A stretch of DNA of 64,000 nt from Symsagittifera roscoffensis (lineage: Eukaryota > Xenacoelomorpha > Acoela > Convolutidae). The stretch spans positions 1 to 64,000 of the forward strand of contig NW_026971149.1 in the NCBI RefSeq assembly GCF_963678635.1, read 5' to 3'. Positions 11,659-24,027 of this stretch are shown piece by piece. The notes below the pieces were generated by a model. It worked only from the letters and a program-made list of their open reading frames with translations, made no database searches and was not told where the DNA came from. How positions within the stretch are numbered: the stretch's first letter is position 1; each line of letters starts with the position of its first letter. A program made the translations under genes and the position numbers.

Positions 11659-14133
11659 CTAGATGGTCGCGTGTAGCATAAAAAGCATTTAGGAAGGGGA
11701 AGGGGCCCCTTCCGGACAAAAAATTTCTAAAATTTAACCTTTAACAAAACGACCAAATTTGTCGAGTTCTCAAAAACGTTTCGTTGAATTTTTCTAATTT
11801 TTTGCATGCGGCCCTAAGTTGACACGGCAATCATATCTTATAAAGGTCACTTTTCGATCCTATCGGTTTGAAGCCCATTTTACCCGATTTTTCCACTTTT
11901 TTGAGTTAACTAAAAGGTGATTTTTAGAAGTTTCTCAAATTGGGTACTTTTTACGGCTTTGGTCATGAAAACCATTCTGAACAGGTTCATAGAGTGTGGC
12001 TTAGTGAGTTTATTCAATTGGGACAACTTTTCTTGACTTTTTGAAAAAAATTGTTTTTTCCTATTTCTGACTCAACATTTTGATTTAAAAAATAAAAAAT
12101 TTTGAAAGTGATTAAAAATGGTTTTTGATGGTTGATTCGAGCTCCCGATAGTCAATTTAGTGGGTATAGAGTATTTGAAGGTCAAAATTGGATGAAAATT
12201 GTAGTTTTTTGTATTTTTGAATTTTGACCATATATGGTACTAATTAGTGTAAATACTACTACTAAAATTGTCAAAAAATGGTTTCGTTCTTAAAAAAAAC
12301 CCGATGAATTGTTTCAAAAATTGGCATGCGATCCTGATTTGACACGGCATCGATGCTTTTACTGGTCACTTTTTCATCCTATTTGTTTGAAGACCATTTT
12401 TTCCATTTTTCCACTTTTTCAAAGTCCTGAAAAAAGTGTTTTTTCGCCTTTTCTCAAATTGGGTAGTTTTTACGGCTTTGGTCATGAAAACCATTCTGAA
12501 CAGGTTCATAGAGTGTGGCTTAGTGAGTTTATTCAATTGGGACAACTTTTCTTGACTTTTTGAAAAAAATTGTTTTTTCCCATTTCTGACTCAACATTTT
12601 CATTTAAAAAATAAAAAATTTTGAAAGTGATTAAAAATGGTCTTTGATGGTTGATTCGAGCTCCCAATAGTCGATTTAGTGGGTATAGAGTATTTGAAGG
12701 TCAAAATGGGATAAAAATTGTAGTTTTTGCGATTTTTTAATTTTGACGGTTTATGGTAAAATTGGTCTAAATACTACTTGTCATTTTCTGGAACAATTGT
12801 TTCGTTCTCATAATTGGCTTCAGTGTTTTTGCTGAAATTTTGCTAGCGGCCTGAATCTATTTGTGATTTACACAAGATAATCTTTACAGTTTTTCCGATT
12901 AATTTTTTTCTAAAAAATTTAAGAAAATTTTTCCTCTTTCCATTTTTTTATGTTTCCAAAAATGTTTTTAAAGAAATTTCTCAAATTGAGTAAGCTTTTA
13001 GTCAATGATCATGAAAACGATTTTGAACTTGTTCAAATGATATGATTCCATTGGTACAACTGTTTGCCCCCTTTTTTGACATGATTAAAAACTGTAGTAC
13101 TTTTTTTTTCGCTCTTACTTTTCTGGTCAAAAAATATAAAACGTTTAAAAAATTGCTTTTAAAAATATATTTAAAACATGTACAACAACAAAATGAAACA
13201 AAATTTATAAAAATGGTTGTGGATTGTTGGTTTCAGCTCCGCAAATTCGAACCTATTGGGTAAAGAGCCTTAGTTTGTCAAAAAATGGTTTGTATTTGTA
13301 ACTTTTGTTCTTTTTCGGCTGACATTACAATTTGAAGAATGAATTTTCAAAATCAATCTGAAAAATAAAAAATTGCACCGTCTGAAATAACCAGATACGT
13401 TTTTTCTTTTTGATGTTTTTTCATGCTTGACAAGGGTAGTCCCAGTCTTCCATTGATTTATGCGTGATACGAGTTATCACAAATGAAAAAGTTCTTATTT
13501 TTAGAAAACTTCAAAAAAAAACTAGTCTTTACATTTGCAGTGGGTAAGGGACTGTGAAAAATAGAATTGGCCAAAGTTTTTGTCTTTATCAAAAATGGCA
13601 TACTATCTAAAGCCTTTATTGATGCTCCCTGGGATCCTTGTGGTCCCACTTAGGGAGCATCACTGACCTTAAACAAAGAGAACAGATATAGACGACAGTC
13701 ACAATAATGTCTTGCTACCTTTAAGTGTTTTTCGGTATTTTTTTTTAATTCGAATGAAGTAATTAGTTTATTTTGTGAAAAACGGCAAAAAAAATCAAAT
13801 CAGTTTTTTTCAAAATTGAGACAGTATCTGAGTGGGAAACTCATGTGGTCCTGTTAAGGGAACATCAGCGACGTGAAAAATGTCGGAGTCACAGCTGGAC
13901 ACTTCAGATAAAACCATAGTAACGTTTTATGTGAACTGTTCGGAGAAGTTCAGTGAGAAGAAAAAATGGGCTTCGCCATTGCGCCCGTAGGGGGTAATGT
14001 GAATGCGATCGTTTCAAGTAGGGTTTTTTGCAAGGTTAACTGACCTGAGATGGGGTAAAGGTGAAACGAAAAACTTTCTTTTCTCGGAAGCAAGATTAGT
14101 CACGGAGGGCGGGTGGGACGCAGACCTGACCGG
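11659..14133 (+). repeat. U7, L-class cassette (2.48 kb)
   Basis: The head stem at 11692-11713 has loop AAGGGG, the head subtype also seen in U21, U24 and U26. Subrepeat headers are near 11806 and 12325, with a third CTAGCG-type variant near 12842. H1 is at 13621-13661 with a G-U pair (GGGATC against GGTCCC), and H2 is at 13977-13999. The body from about the second subrepeat matches U28 rather than the cassettes sharing its head, so it is a mosaic. Confidence 0.85.
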
Positions 14134-14166
14134 CTAGATGGTCGCGTGTAGCACAAAAAGCAATTA

Positions 14167-14188
14167 GGAAGGGGTAGGGGCCCCTTCC
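14167..14188 (+). other. Head stem-loop, reference L type
   Basis: GGAAGGGG pairs perfectly with CCCCTTCC (8 bp) around TAGGGG. The same version is present in U3, U9, U11-U14, U16, U18, U27 and U28, with loop variants AAGGGG (U7, U21, U24, U26) and GAGGGG (U10, U19, U20). Confidence 0.8.
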
Positions 14189-15930
14189 GGGCAAAAAATT
14201 TCTAAAATTATACATTTACCAAAATGACCATATTTGTCGAGTTCTCAAAAACGTTTCGTTGAATTTTTCTAATTTTTTGCATGCGGCCCTAATTTGACAC
14301 GGCAATCATATCTTATGAAGGTCACTTTTCGATCCTATCGGTTTGAAGCCCATTTTACCCGATTTTTCCACTTTTTTGAGTTAACTAAAAGGTGATTTTT
14401 CGAAGTTTCTCAAATTGGGTACTTTTTACGGCTTTGGTCATGAAAACCATTCTGAACAGGTTCATAGAGTGTGGCTTAGTGAGTTTATTCAATTGGGACA
14501 ACTTTTTTTGACTTTTTGAAAAAAATTGTTTTTTCCTATTTCTGACTCAACATTTTGATATAAAAAATAAAAAATTTTGAAAGTGATTAAAAGTGGTTTT
14601 TGATGGTTGATTCGAGCTCCCGATAGTCAATTTAGTGGGTATAGAGTATTTGAAGGTCAAAATTGGATAAAAATTGTAGTTTTTTGTATTTTTGAATTTT
14701 GACCATATATGGTACTATTTAGTGTAAATACTACTACTAAAATAGTCAAAAAATGGTTTCGTTCTTAAAAAAAACCCGATGGATTGTTTCAAAAATTGGC
14801 ATGCGATCCTCATTTGACACGGCATCGATGCTTTTACTGATCACTTTTTCATCCTATTTGTTTGAAGACTATTTTTTACATTTTTCCACTTTTTCAAAGT
14901 GCTGAAAAAAGAGTTTTTTCGAATTTCCTCGAATTGGGTACTTTTTACGGCTTCGGTCACCAGAACCATTCTGAGCAGGTTCAAAAATAGTGGCTTAGAT
15001 TTTTAGTTAATTTTGAACAACTTTTTTTGTTTTTCTGAAAAAAAAACCTTTTTCCCATTTCTGACTCAACTTTTTGATGGAAAAAAACTTAAAAAATTCA
15101 GAACGATTAAAAATGGTTTTTGATGGTTGATTCGAGCTTAGCATAGTCAATTTAGTCGGTATAGAGTACTTAAAAGTCAAAATTGGATAAAATTTGTAGT
15201 TTTTGCGATCTTTTTATTTTGACGATTTATGGTAAAATTGGTGTATATACTACTTTGTCAATTTCTGGAACAATTGTTTCGATCTCAAAATTGCTTGAGT
15301 GCTTCTGCTGAAATTTTGCATGTGGCCTGAATCTACTCTCGTAATTTACCCGTGATATTAGTAATGGTTTTTCTCATAAAATTCTTTTCTATAAGTTTGA
15401 AGAAAACTTTTCCATTATCCGTTTTTTATGTATCCAAAAAAGTTATGAACGACATTTCTCAAATTGAGTAAGCGTCTAGTCAATGGTAATGAAAACTATT
15501 TTGAACTTAATCGTATACTATGATTCCATTGGTAAAACTACTTGCCACCTTATTTTTTGACAGTATTTAAAAATCTGTTTTTTTTCGGACTTACTTTTCT
15601 GGTAAAAAATGAAATTTTAATAAATTGCTTTTGAAAATATATGACACTTGTTTTGAAAAAATAAAACGAAACTTATAAAATGGGCTGTCGATTGTTCGTT
15701 TTAGCTTCGCATTTTCGAGTTTGGTGGGTGAAGAGCCTTAATTTAACCAAAATGGTTTCAGTTTGTAATTTTTGTTCTCTTTCGGCAGACATACAATTTG
15801 AAGAAAGAGTTTTCAAAATCTATCTGAAATTTAACAAAAAAAGCAGTCTGAAACAACCAGAATCGTTTTTTGCTTTTTGATGTATTTCCATGCTTGAGAA
15901 GGTTATTCAGAGTCTTCCATTGATTTATGA

Positions 15931-15947
15931 GTGATACGAGTCATCAC
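15931..15947 (+). repeat. Short inverted repeat in L cassettes
   Basis: GTGAT and ATCAC flank a 7-nt loop about 145 bases before H1. It is kept in most L cassettes; the U9 copy near 18411 reads ATTAC and loses a pair. Confidence 0.45.
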
Positions 15948-16091
15948 AAATTAAAAGATTATTATTATTTTTTAAAACTTCAAACAAAAATTAGTCTTTA
16001 CATTTGCAGTGGATAAGGGACTGTGAAAAAAACACAATTGGCCAAAGATTTTGTCTTAATCAAAAATGGCATACTATCCAAAGCCTTTACT

Positions 16092-16132
16092 GATGCTCCC
16101 TGGGACCCTTGTGGTCCCACTTAGGGAGCATC
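16092..16132 (+). other. H1 hairpin, reference L type
   Basis: GATGCTCCCT pairs with AGGGAGCATC (10 bp). After an asymmetric ACTT bulge on the 3' side, GGGACC pairs with GGTCCC around CTTGT. It is almost unchanged in all L cassettes, in contrast to the drifting T-rich body around it. Confidence 0.85.
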
Positions 16133-16457
16133 ATTGACCTCCAACAAAGAGAACAGATATAGACGACAGTCACAATAATGTCTTGCTATCTTTAAGTGTT
16201 TTTCGGTATTTTTTTTTTAAAATTCGAATGAAGTAATTAGTTTATTTTGCGAAAAACGGCAAAAAAAAATCAAATCAGTATTTTCAAAATTCAGACAGTA
16301 TCTGAATGGGAATCTCATGTGGTCCTGTTGTTGGTGGTACTGAATCTCGTGAAAAAAGTCGGAGTCGCAGCTGGACACGGCAAATTTCAGATAAAACCAT
16401 AGTAATGTTTTATGTGAACTGTTCGGAGAAGAAGTTCAGTGAGAAGAAAAAATCGGC

Positions 16458-16489
16458 TTCACCACTGCGCCCGTAGGGGGCAAAGTGAA
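16458..16489 (+). other. H2 hairpin, reference L type
   Basis: TTCAC pairs with GTGAA outside and CCC with GGG around GTA inside, with TGC/GCA between and small mismatches. U24 and U26 keep the stem and change bases just outside it. Confidence 0.7.
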
Positions 16490-16585
16490 TGCGAACGTTT
16501 CAAGTAGGACTTTTTTCAAGAGTAACTGACCTGAGATGGGGTAAAGGTGAAACAAATGATATTTCTCGGAAGCAAGATTAGTCAC

Positions 16586-16599
16586 GGAGGGCGGGTGGG
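16586..16599 (+). other. G-rich element of L tails
   Basis: Four G runs (GG, GGG, GGG, GGG) with single-base spacers, 17 bases before CTAG. It is conserved in every complete L cassette. G-quadruplex potential is an inference from the run pattern. Confidence 0.55.
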
Positions 16600-16615
16600 A
16601 CGCAGACCTGACCGG

Positions 16616-19090
16616 CTAGATGGTCGCGTGTAGCACAAAAAGCATTTAGGAAGGGGTAGGGGCCCCTTCCGGGCAAAAAATTTCTAAAATTATACATTTA
16701 CCAAAATGACCATATTTGTCGAGTTCTCAAAAACGTTTCGTTGAATTTTTCTAATTTTTTGCATGCGGCCCTAATTTGACACGGCAATCATATCTTATAA
16801 AGGTCACTTTTCGATCCTATCGGTTTGAAGCCCATTTTACCCGATTTTTCCACTTTTTTGAGTTAACTAAAAGGTGATTTTTCGAAGTTTCTCAAATTGG
16901 GTACTTTTTACGGCTTTGGTCATGAAAACCATTCTGAACAGGTTCATAAAGTGCGGCTTAGTGAGTTTATTCAATTGGGACAACTTTTTTTGACTTTTTG
17001 AAAAAAATTGTTTTTTCCTATTTCTGACTCAACATTTTGATTTAAAAAATAAAAAATTTTGAAAGTGATTAAAAGTGGGTTTTGATGGTTGATTCGAGCT
17101 CCCGATAGTCAATTTAGTGGGTATAGAGTATTTGAAGGTCAAAATTGGATAAAAATTGTAGTTTTTTGTATTTTTGAATTTTGACCATATAAGGTACTAA
17201 TTAGTGTAAATATTACTACTAAAATTGTCAAAAAATGGTTTCGTTCTTAAAAAAAACCCGATGGATTGTTTCAAAAATTGGCATGCGATCCTCATTTGAC
17301 ACGGCATTGATGCTTTTACTGATCACTTTTTCATCCTATTTGTTTGAAGACTATTTTTTACAATTTTCCACTTTTTCAAAGTGCTGAAAAAAGAGTTTTT
17401 TCGAATTTCCTCGAATTGGGTACTTTTTACGGCTTCGGTCACCAAAACCATTCTGAGCAGGTTCAAAAATAGTGGCTTAGATTTTAGTTGATTTTGAATA
17501 ACTTTTTTTGTTTTTCTGAAAAAAAACCTTTTTCCCATTTCTGACTCAACTTTTTGATGGAAAAAAACTTAAAAAATTCAGAAAGATTAAAAATGGTTTT
17601 TGATGGTTGATTCGAGCTTAGCATAGTCAATTTAGTCGGTATAGAGTATTTAAAAGTCAAAATTGGATAAAATTTGTAGTTTTTGCGATTTTTTTATTTT
17701 GACGATTTATGGTAAAATTGGTGCATATACTACTTTGTCAATTTCTGGAACAATTGTTTCGTTCTCAAAATTGCTTGAGTGCTTCTGCTGAAATTTTGCA
17801 TGTGGCCTGAATCTACTCTCGTAATTTACACGTGATATTAGTAATGGTTTTTCTCATAAAATTCTTTTCTATAAGTTTGAAGAAAACTTTTCCATTATCA
17901 GTTTTTTATGTTTCCAAAAAAGTTATTAACGACATTTCTCAAATTGAGTAAGCGTCTAGTCAATGGTAATGAAAACTATTTTGATCTTAATCATATACTA
18001 TGATTCCATTGGTAAAACTACTTGCCACCTTATTTTTTGACAGTATTTAAAAATCGGTTTTTTTTCCGGACTTACTTTTCTGGTAAAAAATGAAACTTTA
18101 ATAAATTGCTTTTGAAAATATATGACACATGTTTTGAAAAAATAAAACGAAACTTATAAAATGGGCTGTCGATTGTTCGTTTCAGCTTCGCAATTTCGAG
18201 TTTGGTGGGTGAAGAGCCTTAATTTAACCAAAATGGTTTCAGTTTGTAATTTTTGTTCTTTTTCGGCAGACATACAATTTCAAGAAAGAGTTTTCAAAAT
18301 CTATCTGAAATTTAACAAAAAAAGCAGTCTGAAATAACCAGAATCGTTTTTTCTTTTTGATGTATTTCCATGCTTGAGAAGGTTAGTCAGAGTCTTCCAT
18401 TGATTTATGAGTGATACGAGTCATTACAAATGAAAAGGTTAATATTATTTTTTAAAACTTCAAACAAAAATTAGTCTTTACATTTGCAGTGGAAAAGGGA
18501 CTGTGAAAAAAAACACAATTGGCCAAAGATTTTGTCTTAATCAAAAATGGCATACTATCCAAAGCCTTTACTGATGCTCCCTGGGACCCTTGTGGTCCCA
18601 CTTAGGGAGCATCATTGACCTCCAACAAAGAGAACAGATATAGACGACAGTCACGATAATGTCTTGCTATCTTTAAGTGTTTTTCGGTATTTTTTTTATT
18701 CGAATGAAGTAATTAGTTTATTTTGCGAAAAACGGCAAAAAAAAATCAAATCAGTATTTTCAAAATTGAGACAGTATCTGAATGGGAATCTCATGTGGTC
18801 CTGTTGTTGGAACACCAGTGACGTGAAAAAAGTCGGAGTCGCAGCTGGACACGGCAAATTTCAGATGAAACCATAGTAATGTTTTATGTGAACTGTTTGG
18901 AGAAGAAGTTCAGTGAAAAGAAAAAATCGGCTTCACCATTGCGCCCGTAGGGGGCAAAGTGAATGCGAACGTTTCAAGTAGTACTTTTTTCAAGAGTAAC
19001 TGACCTGAGATGGGGTAAAGGTGAAACAAATGATATTTCCCGGAAGCAAGATTAGTCACGGAGGGCGGGTGGGACGCAGACCTGAAAGAT
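16616..19090 (+). repeat. U9, L-class cassette (2.48 kb)
   Basis: The head stem is at 16649-16670, H1 at 18573-18613 and H2 at 18932-18963. It is a close copy of the adjacent U8, with scattered substitutions and length changes in homopolymers. It differs at its right end: the tail finishes GACCTGAAAGAT before CTAG where U8 has GACCTGACCGG. Both tail endings recur elsewhere. Confidence 0.86.
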
Positions 19091-21565
19091 CTAGATGGTC
19101 GCGTGTAGCATAAAAAGCATTTAGGAAGGGGGAGGGGCCCCTTCCGGGCAAAAAATTTCTAAAATTAAACGTTTAACAAAACGACCAAATTTGTCGAGTT
19201 CTCAAAAACGTTTCGTTGAATTTTTCTAATTTTTTGCATGCGGCCCTAATTTGACACGGCAATCATATCTTATAAAGGTCACTTTTCGATCCTATCGGTT
19301 TGAAGCCCACTTTACCCGATTTTTCCACTTTTTTGAGTTAACTAAAAGGTGATTTTTCGAAGTTTCTCAAATTGGGTACTTTTTACGGCTTTGGTCATGA
19401 AAACCATTCTGAACAGGTTCATAGAGTGTGGCTTAGTGAGTTTATTCAAGTGGAACAACTTTTTTTGACTTTTTGGAAAAAATTGATTTTTCCCATTTCT
19501 GACTCAACATTTTGATTTAAAAAATAAAAAAAATTTGAAAGTGATTAAAAATTGTTTTTGATGGCTGATTCGAGCTCCCGATAGCCAATTTAGTGGGTAT
19601 AGAGTATTTGAAGGTCAAAATTGGTTAAAAATTGTAATTTTTTGTATTTTTTAATTTTGACCATATATAGTACTAATTAGTGTAAATACTACTACTAAAA
19701 TTGTCAAAAAATGGTTTCGTTCTTAAAAAAAACCCGATGGATTGTTTCCAAAATTGGCATGCGATCCTGATTTGACACGGCATCGACGCTTTTACTGATC
19801 ACTTTTTCATCCTATTTGTTTGAAGACCATTTTTTCCATTTTTCCACTTTTTCAAAGTGCTGAAAAAAGTGTTTTTTCGACATTTCTCAAAATGGGCAGT
19901 TTTTTAAGCGTTAGTCACTACAACAATTCTGAGCAGTTTCAAAAGGATGGATTTGATTTTAATTTGGTTTTGAACAACTCTTTTTTACTTTTTGAAAAAA
20001 ATTGATTTTTCCCATTTCTGACTCAACGTTTTGATGGAAAAAAAATTAAAAATTTTAAAATGGTTTAAAATGGATTTTGATGGTTGATTCGAGCTTACCA
20101 TAGTCAATTTAGTCGGTATAGAGTATTTAAAAGTCAAAAATGGATAAAATTTGTAGTTTTTGTGATTTTTTTAATTTGACGATTTATGGTAAAATTAGTG
20201 TAAATACTAATTTGCCAATTTCTGCAACAATTGTTCCGTTCTCAAATTGGCTTGAGTGTTTCTGCTGAAATTTTGCATGTAACCTGAATCGACTCTCGTC
20301 ATTTACACGTGATATTCATAATGGTTTTTCTCATAAAATTCTTTTCTATAAGTTTGAAGAAAAGTTTTCCATTATCCGTTTTTTTTGTTATTAAAGTTAA
20401 AGTTATTAACGACATTTCTCAAATTGAGTAAGCGTCTAGTCAATGGTTATGAAAACTATTTTGTACCTAATCATATACTATGATTCCATTGGTAAAACTA
20501 TTTGCCACCTTTTTTTGACAGTATTGAAAAATCTGGTTTTTTTCGGTCTTAATTTTCTGGTAAAAAAATTAAATTTTAATAAATTGCTTTTGAAAATATA
20601 TGAGACATGTTTAAAAAAAACAAAACAAAACTTATAAAATGGGCTGTCGATTTTTCGTTTCAGCTTCGCAAAGTCGAGTTGGGTGGGTGAAGAGCCTTAA
20701 TTTAACCAAAATGGTTTGAATTTGTAATTTTTGTTCTTTTTCGGCTGACATACAATTAGAAGAAGGAGTTTTCAAAATCTATCTGAAATTGATCAAAAAA
20801 AGCAGTGTGAAATAACCAGAATCGTTTTTTTCTGTTTGATTTATTTTCATGCTTGAGAAGGGTAGTCAGAGTCTTTATTTGATTTATGAGTGATACGAGT
20901 CATCACAAATGAAAAGGTTATTATTATTTTTTAAAACTTCAAACAAAAATTAGTCTTTACATTTGCAGTGGATAAGGGACTGTGAAAAAAAACACAATTG
21001 GTCAAAGATTTTGTCTTAATCAAAAATGGCATACTATCCAAAGCCTTTACTGATGCTCCCTGGGACCCTTGTGGTCCCACTTAGGGAGCATCATTGACCT
21101 TCAACAAAGAGAACAAATTTAGACGACAGTCACAAAATTGTCTTGCAATCTTTAGGTGTTTTTCGGTATTTTTTGAACTCGAATAAAGTAATACGTTCAT
21201 TTTTAAAAAGACGGCAAAAATAAATCAAATCAGTATTTTGAAAATTGAGACGCCATCTGAATGGGAAACGCATGTGGTCCCGTTGTGGCACACATGGGCG
21301 ACACAAAAAAGTCGTCACAGTCGGACATGTCAGTTTTAAATTAACACAATAGTTATGTTCTATTTATTGGAACAGTCTTGGGGAGTTCAGTTAGAAAAAA
21401 AATAAGCATTGCCATTGCGCTCGAAGGGCGGAATGTGAGTGTGAAAGCTTCACGTAAGAGGTTCTTCAAAAGTAACTGACCTTAGATGGGGTAAAGGTGA
21501 AAGAAAATTTTTTTCTCGGAAGCAAGATTAGTCACGGAGGGCGGGTGGGACGCAGACCTGACCGG
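19091..21565 (+). repeat. U10, L-class cassette (2.48 kb)
   Basis: The head stem at 19124-19145 has loop GAGGGG. H1 is at 21052-21092. H2 at 21413-21435 is of a second L type (CATTGCGCTC against GGGCGGAATG). It is near-identical to U20 throughout and to U16 beyond about its first 330 bases. Short frames in these three cassettes translate alike only because the DNA is the same. No Kozak-like context or codon bias suggests coding. Confidence 0.86.
21413..21435 (+). other. H2 hairpin of U10
   Basis: CATT pairs with AATG at the base, then GCGC/GGGCG-type pairing with mismatches closes around GAA. It is an imperfect version of the fully paired U19 copy at 43020. Confidence 0.6.
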
Positions 21566-24027
21566 CTAGATGGTCGCGTGAAGCATAAAAAGCAATTAGG
21601 AAGGGGTAGGGGCCCCTTCCGTGCAAAAAATTTCTAAAATTATACATTTACCAAAATGACCATATTTGTCGAGTTCTCAAAAACGTTTCGTTGAATTTTT
21701 CTATTTTTTTGCATGCGGCCCTAATTTGACACGGCAATCATATCTTATAAAGGTCACTTTTCGATCCTATCGGTTTGAAGCCCATTTTACCCGATTTTTC
21801 CACTTTTTTGAGTTAACTAAAATGTGATTTTTCGAAGTTTCTCAAATTGGGTACTTTTTACGGCTTTGTTCATGAAAACCATTCTGAACAGGTTCATAAA
21901 GTGTGGCTTAGTGGGTTTATTCAATTCGGACAACTTTTTTTGACTTTTTGAAAAAAATTGTTTTTCCCTATTTCTGACTCAACATTTTGATTTAAAAAAT
22001 AAAAATTTTTGAAAGTGATTAAAAGTAGTTTTTGATGGTTGATTCGAGCTCCCGATAGTCAATTTAGTGGGTATAGAGTATTTGAAGGTCAAAATTGGAT
22101 AAAAATTGTACTTTTTGGTATTTTTTATTTTTGACCATATATGGTACTAATTAGTGTAAATACTACTACTAAAATTGTCAAAAAATGGTTTCGTTCTTAA
22201 AAAAAACCCGATGGATTGTTTCAAAAATTGATATGCGATCCTCATTTGACACGGCATCGATGCTTTTACTGATCACTTTTTCATCCTATTTGTTTGAAGA
22301 CTATTTTTTACCTTTTTCCACTTTTTCAAACTGCTGAAAAAAGAGTTTTTTCGAATTTCCTTGAATTGGGTACTTTTTACGGCTTCGGTCACCAAAATCA
22401 TTCTGAGCTGGTTCAAAAATAATGGCTTACTTTTTTAGTTAATTTTGAACAACTTTTTTTGTTTTTCTGAAAAAAAAAACCTTTTTCCCATTTCTGACTC
22501 AACTTTTTGATGGAAAAAAACTTAAAAAATTCAGAACGATTAAAAATGGTTTTTGATGGTTGATTCGAGCTTAGCATAGTCAATTTAGTCGGTATAGAGT
22601 ATTTAAAAGTCAAAATTGGATAAAATTTGTAGTTTTTGCGATTTTTTTATTTTGACGATTTATGGTAAAATTGGTGTATATAGTACTTTGTCAATTTCTG
22701 GAACAATTGTTTCGTTCTCAAAATTGCTTGAGTGCTTCTGCTGAAATTTTGCATGTGGCCTGAATATACTCTCGTAATTTACACGTGATATTAGTAATGG
22801 TTTTTCTCATAAAATTCTTTTCTATAAGTTTGAAGAAAACTTTTCCCTCATCCGTTTTTTATGTTTCCAAAAAAGTTATTAACGACATTTCTCAAATTGA
22901 GTAAGCGTCTAGTCAATGGTAATGAAAACTATTTTGAACTTAATCATATACTATGATTCCATTGGTAAAACTACTTGCCACCTTATTTTTTGACAGTATT
23001 TAAAATCCAGACTTACTTTTCTGGTAAAAAATGAAACTTTAATAAATTGCTTTTGAAAATATATGACACATGTTTTGAAAAAATAAAACGAAACTTATAA
23101 AATGGGCTGTTGATTGTTCGTTTCAGCTTCCCAATTTCAAGTTTGGTGGGTGAAGAGCCTTAGTTTAACCAAAATGGTTTCAGTTTGTAATTTTTGTTCT
23201 TTTTCGGCAGATATACAATTTGAAGAAAGAGTTTTCAAAATCTATCTGAAATTTACCAGAAAAAGCAGTCTGAAATAACCAGAATCGTTTTTCCTTTTTG
23301 ATGTACTTCCATGCTTGAGAAGGTTAGTCAGAGTCTTCCATTGATTTATGAGTGATACGAGTCATCACAAATGAAAAGGTTACTATTATTTTTTTAAACT
23401 TCAAACAAAAATTAGTCTTTACATTTGCAGTGGATAAGGGACTGCGAAAAAAAACACAATTGGCCAAAGATTTTGTCTTAATCAAAAATGGCATACTATC
23501 CAAAGCCTTTACTGATGCTCCCTGGGACCCTTGTGGTCCCACTTAGGGAGCATCATTGACCTCCAACAAAGAGAACAGATATAGACGACAGTAACAATAA
23601 TGTCTTGCTATCTTTAAGTGTTTTTCGGTATTTTTTTTAATTCGAATGAATTAATTATTTTTTACGAAAAACGGCAAAAAAAATCAAATCAGTATTTTCA
23701 AATTTGAGACAGTATCTTAATGGGAATCTCATGTGGTCCTGTTGTTGGAACACCAGTGACGTGAAAAAAGTCGGAGTCGCAGCTGGACACGGCAAATTTC
23801 AGATAAAACCATAGTAATGTTTTATGTGAACTGTTCGGAGAAGAAGTTCAGTGAGAAGAAAAAATGGGCTTCACCATTGCGCCCGTAGGGGGCAAAGTGA
23901 ATGCGAACGTTTCAAGTAGGACTTTTTTCAAGAGTAACCGAAAAAGTTGGGGTAAAGGTGAAACAAAAAACTTTTCTCGGAAGCAAGATTAGTCACGGAG
24001 GGCGGGTGGGACGCAGACCTGAAAGAT
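21566..24027 (+). repeat. U11, L-class cassette (2.46 kb)
   Basis: The head stem is at 21599-21620, H1 at 23514-23554 and H2 at 23870-23901. It is related to U8 and U9 but with its own changes. The second header reads ATATGC rather than GCATGC near 22231, the stretch near 23010 lacks about ten bases of the usual T-run, and the tail carries AACCGAAAAAGTTGGGG near 23935 instead of AACTGACCTGAGATGGGG. The tail ends GAAAGAT before CTAG. Confidence 0.85.

Larger units (their letters stand above)
14134..16615 (+). repeat. U8, L-class cassette (2.48 kb)
   Basis: A good reference copy of the L class. The head stem is at 14167-14188. GCATG headers at 14279, 14799 and 15318 are spaced 520 and 519 nt, with a weaker CATGCT at 15889. 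A small inverted repeat, GTGAT/ATCAC, is at 15931-15947. H1 is at 16092-16132, H2 at 16458-16489, and a G-rich element at 16586-16599 precedes GACCTGACCGG and the junction. It is nearly the same as the following U9. Confidence 0.88.

Noticed and set aside
12134-12145. Pol III B-box-like GATTCGAGCTCC in L subrepeats
   Set aside because: It fits most positions of the B-box consensus, but I see no A-box at proper upstream distance and no tRNA-like fold. Other subrepeats change the key bases.
14279-15894. CRISPR-like regular spacing
   Set aside because: Repeats are about 520 nt apart with related, not unique, sequence between them, and no cas gene is present.
16600-16620. Helitron 3' end (CTRR after a hairpin)
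   Set aside because: CTAG fits CTRR, but no hairpin lies 10-15 bases before it, cassettes do not begin with TC, and no A/T target is evident. The conserved bases continue beyond CTAG into the head.
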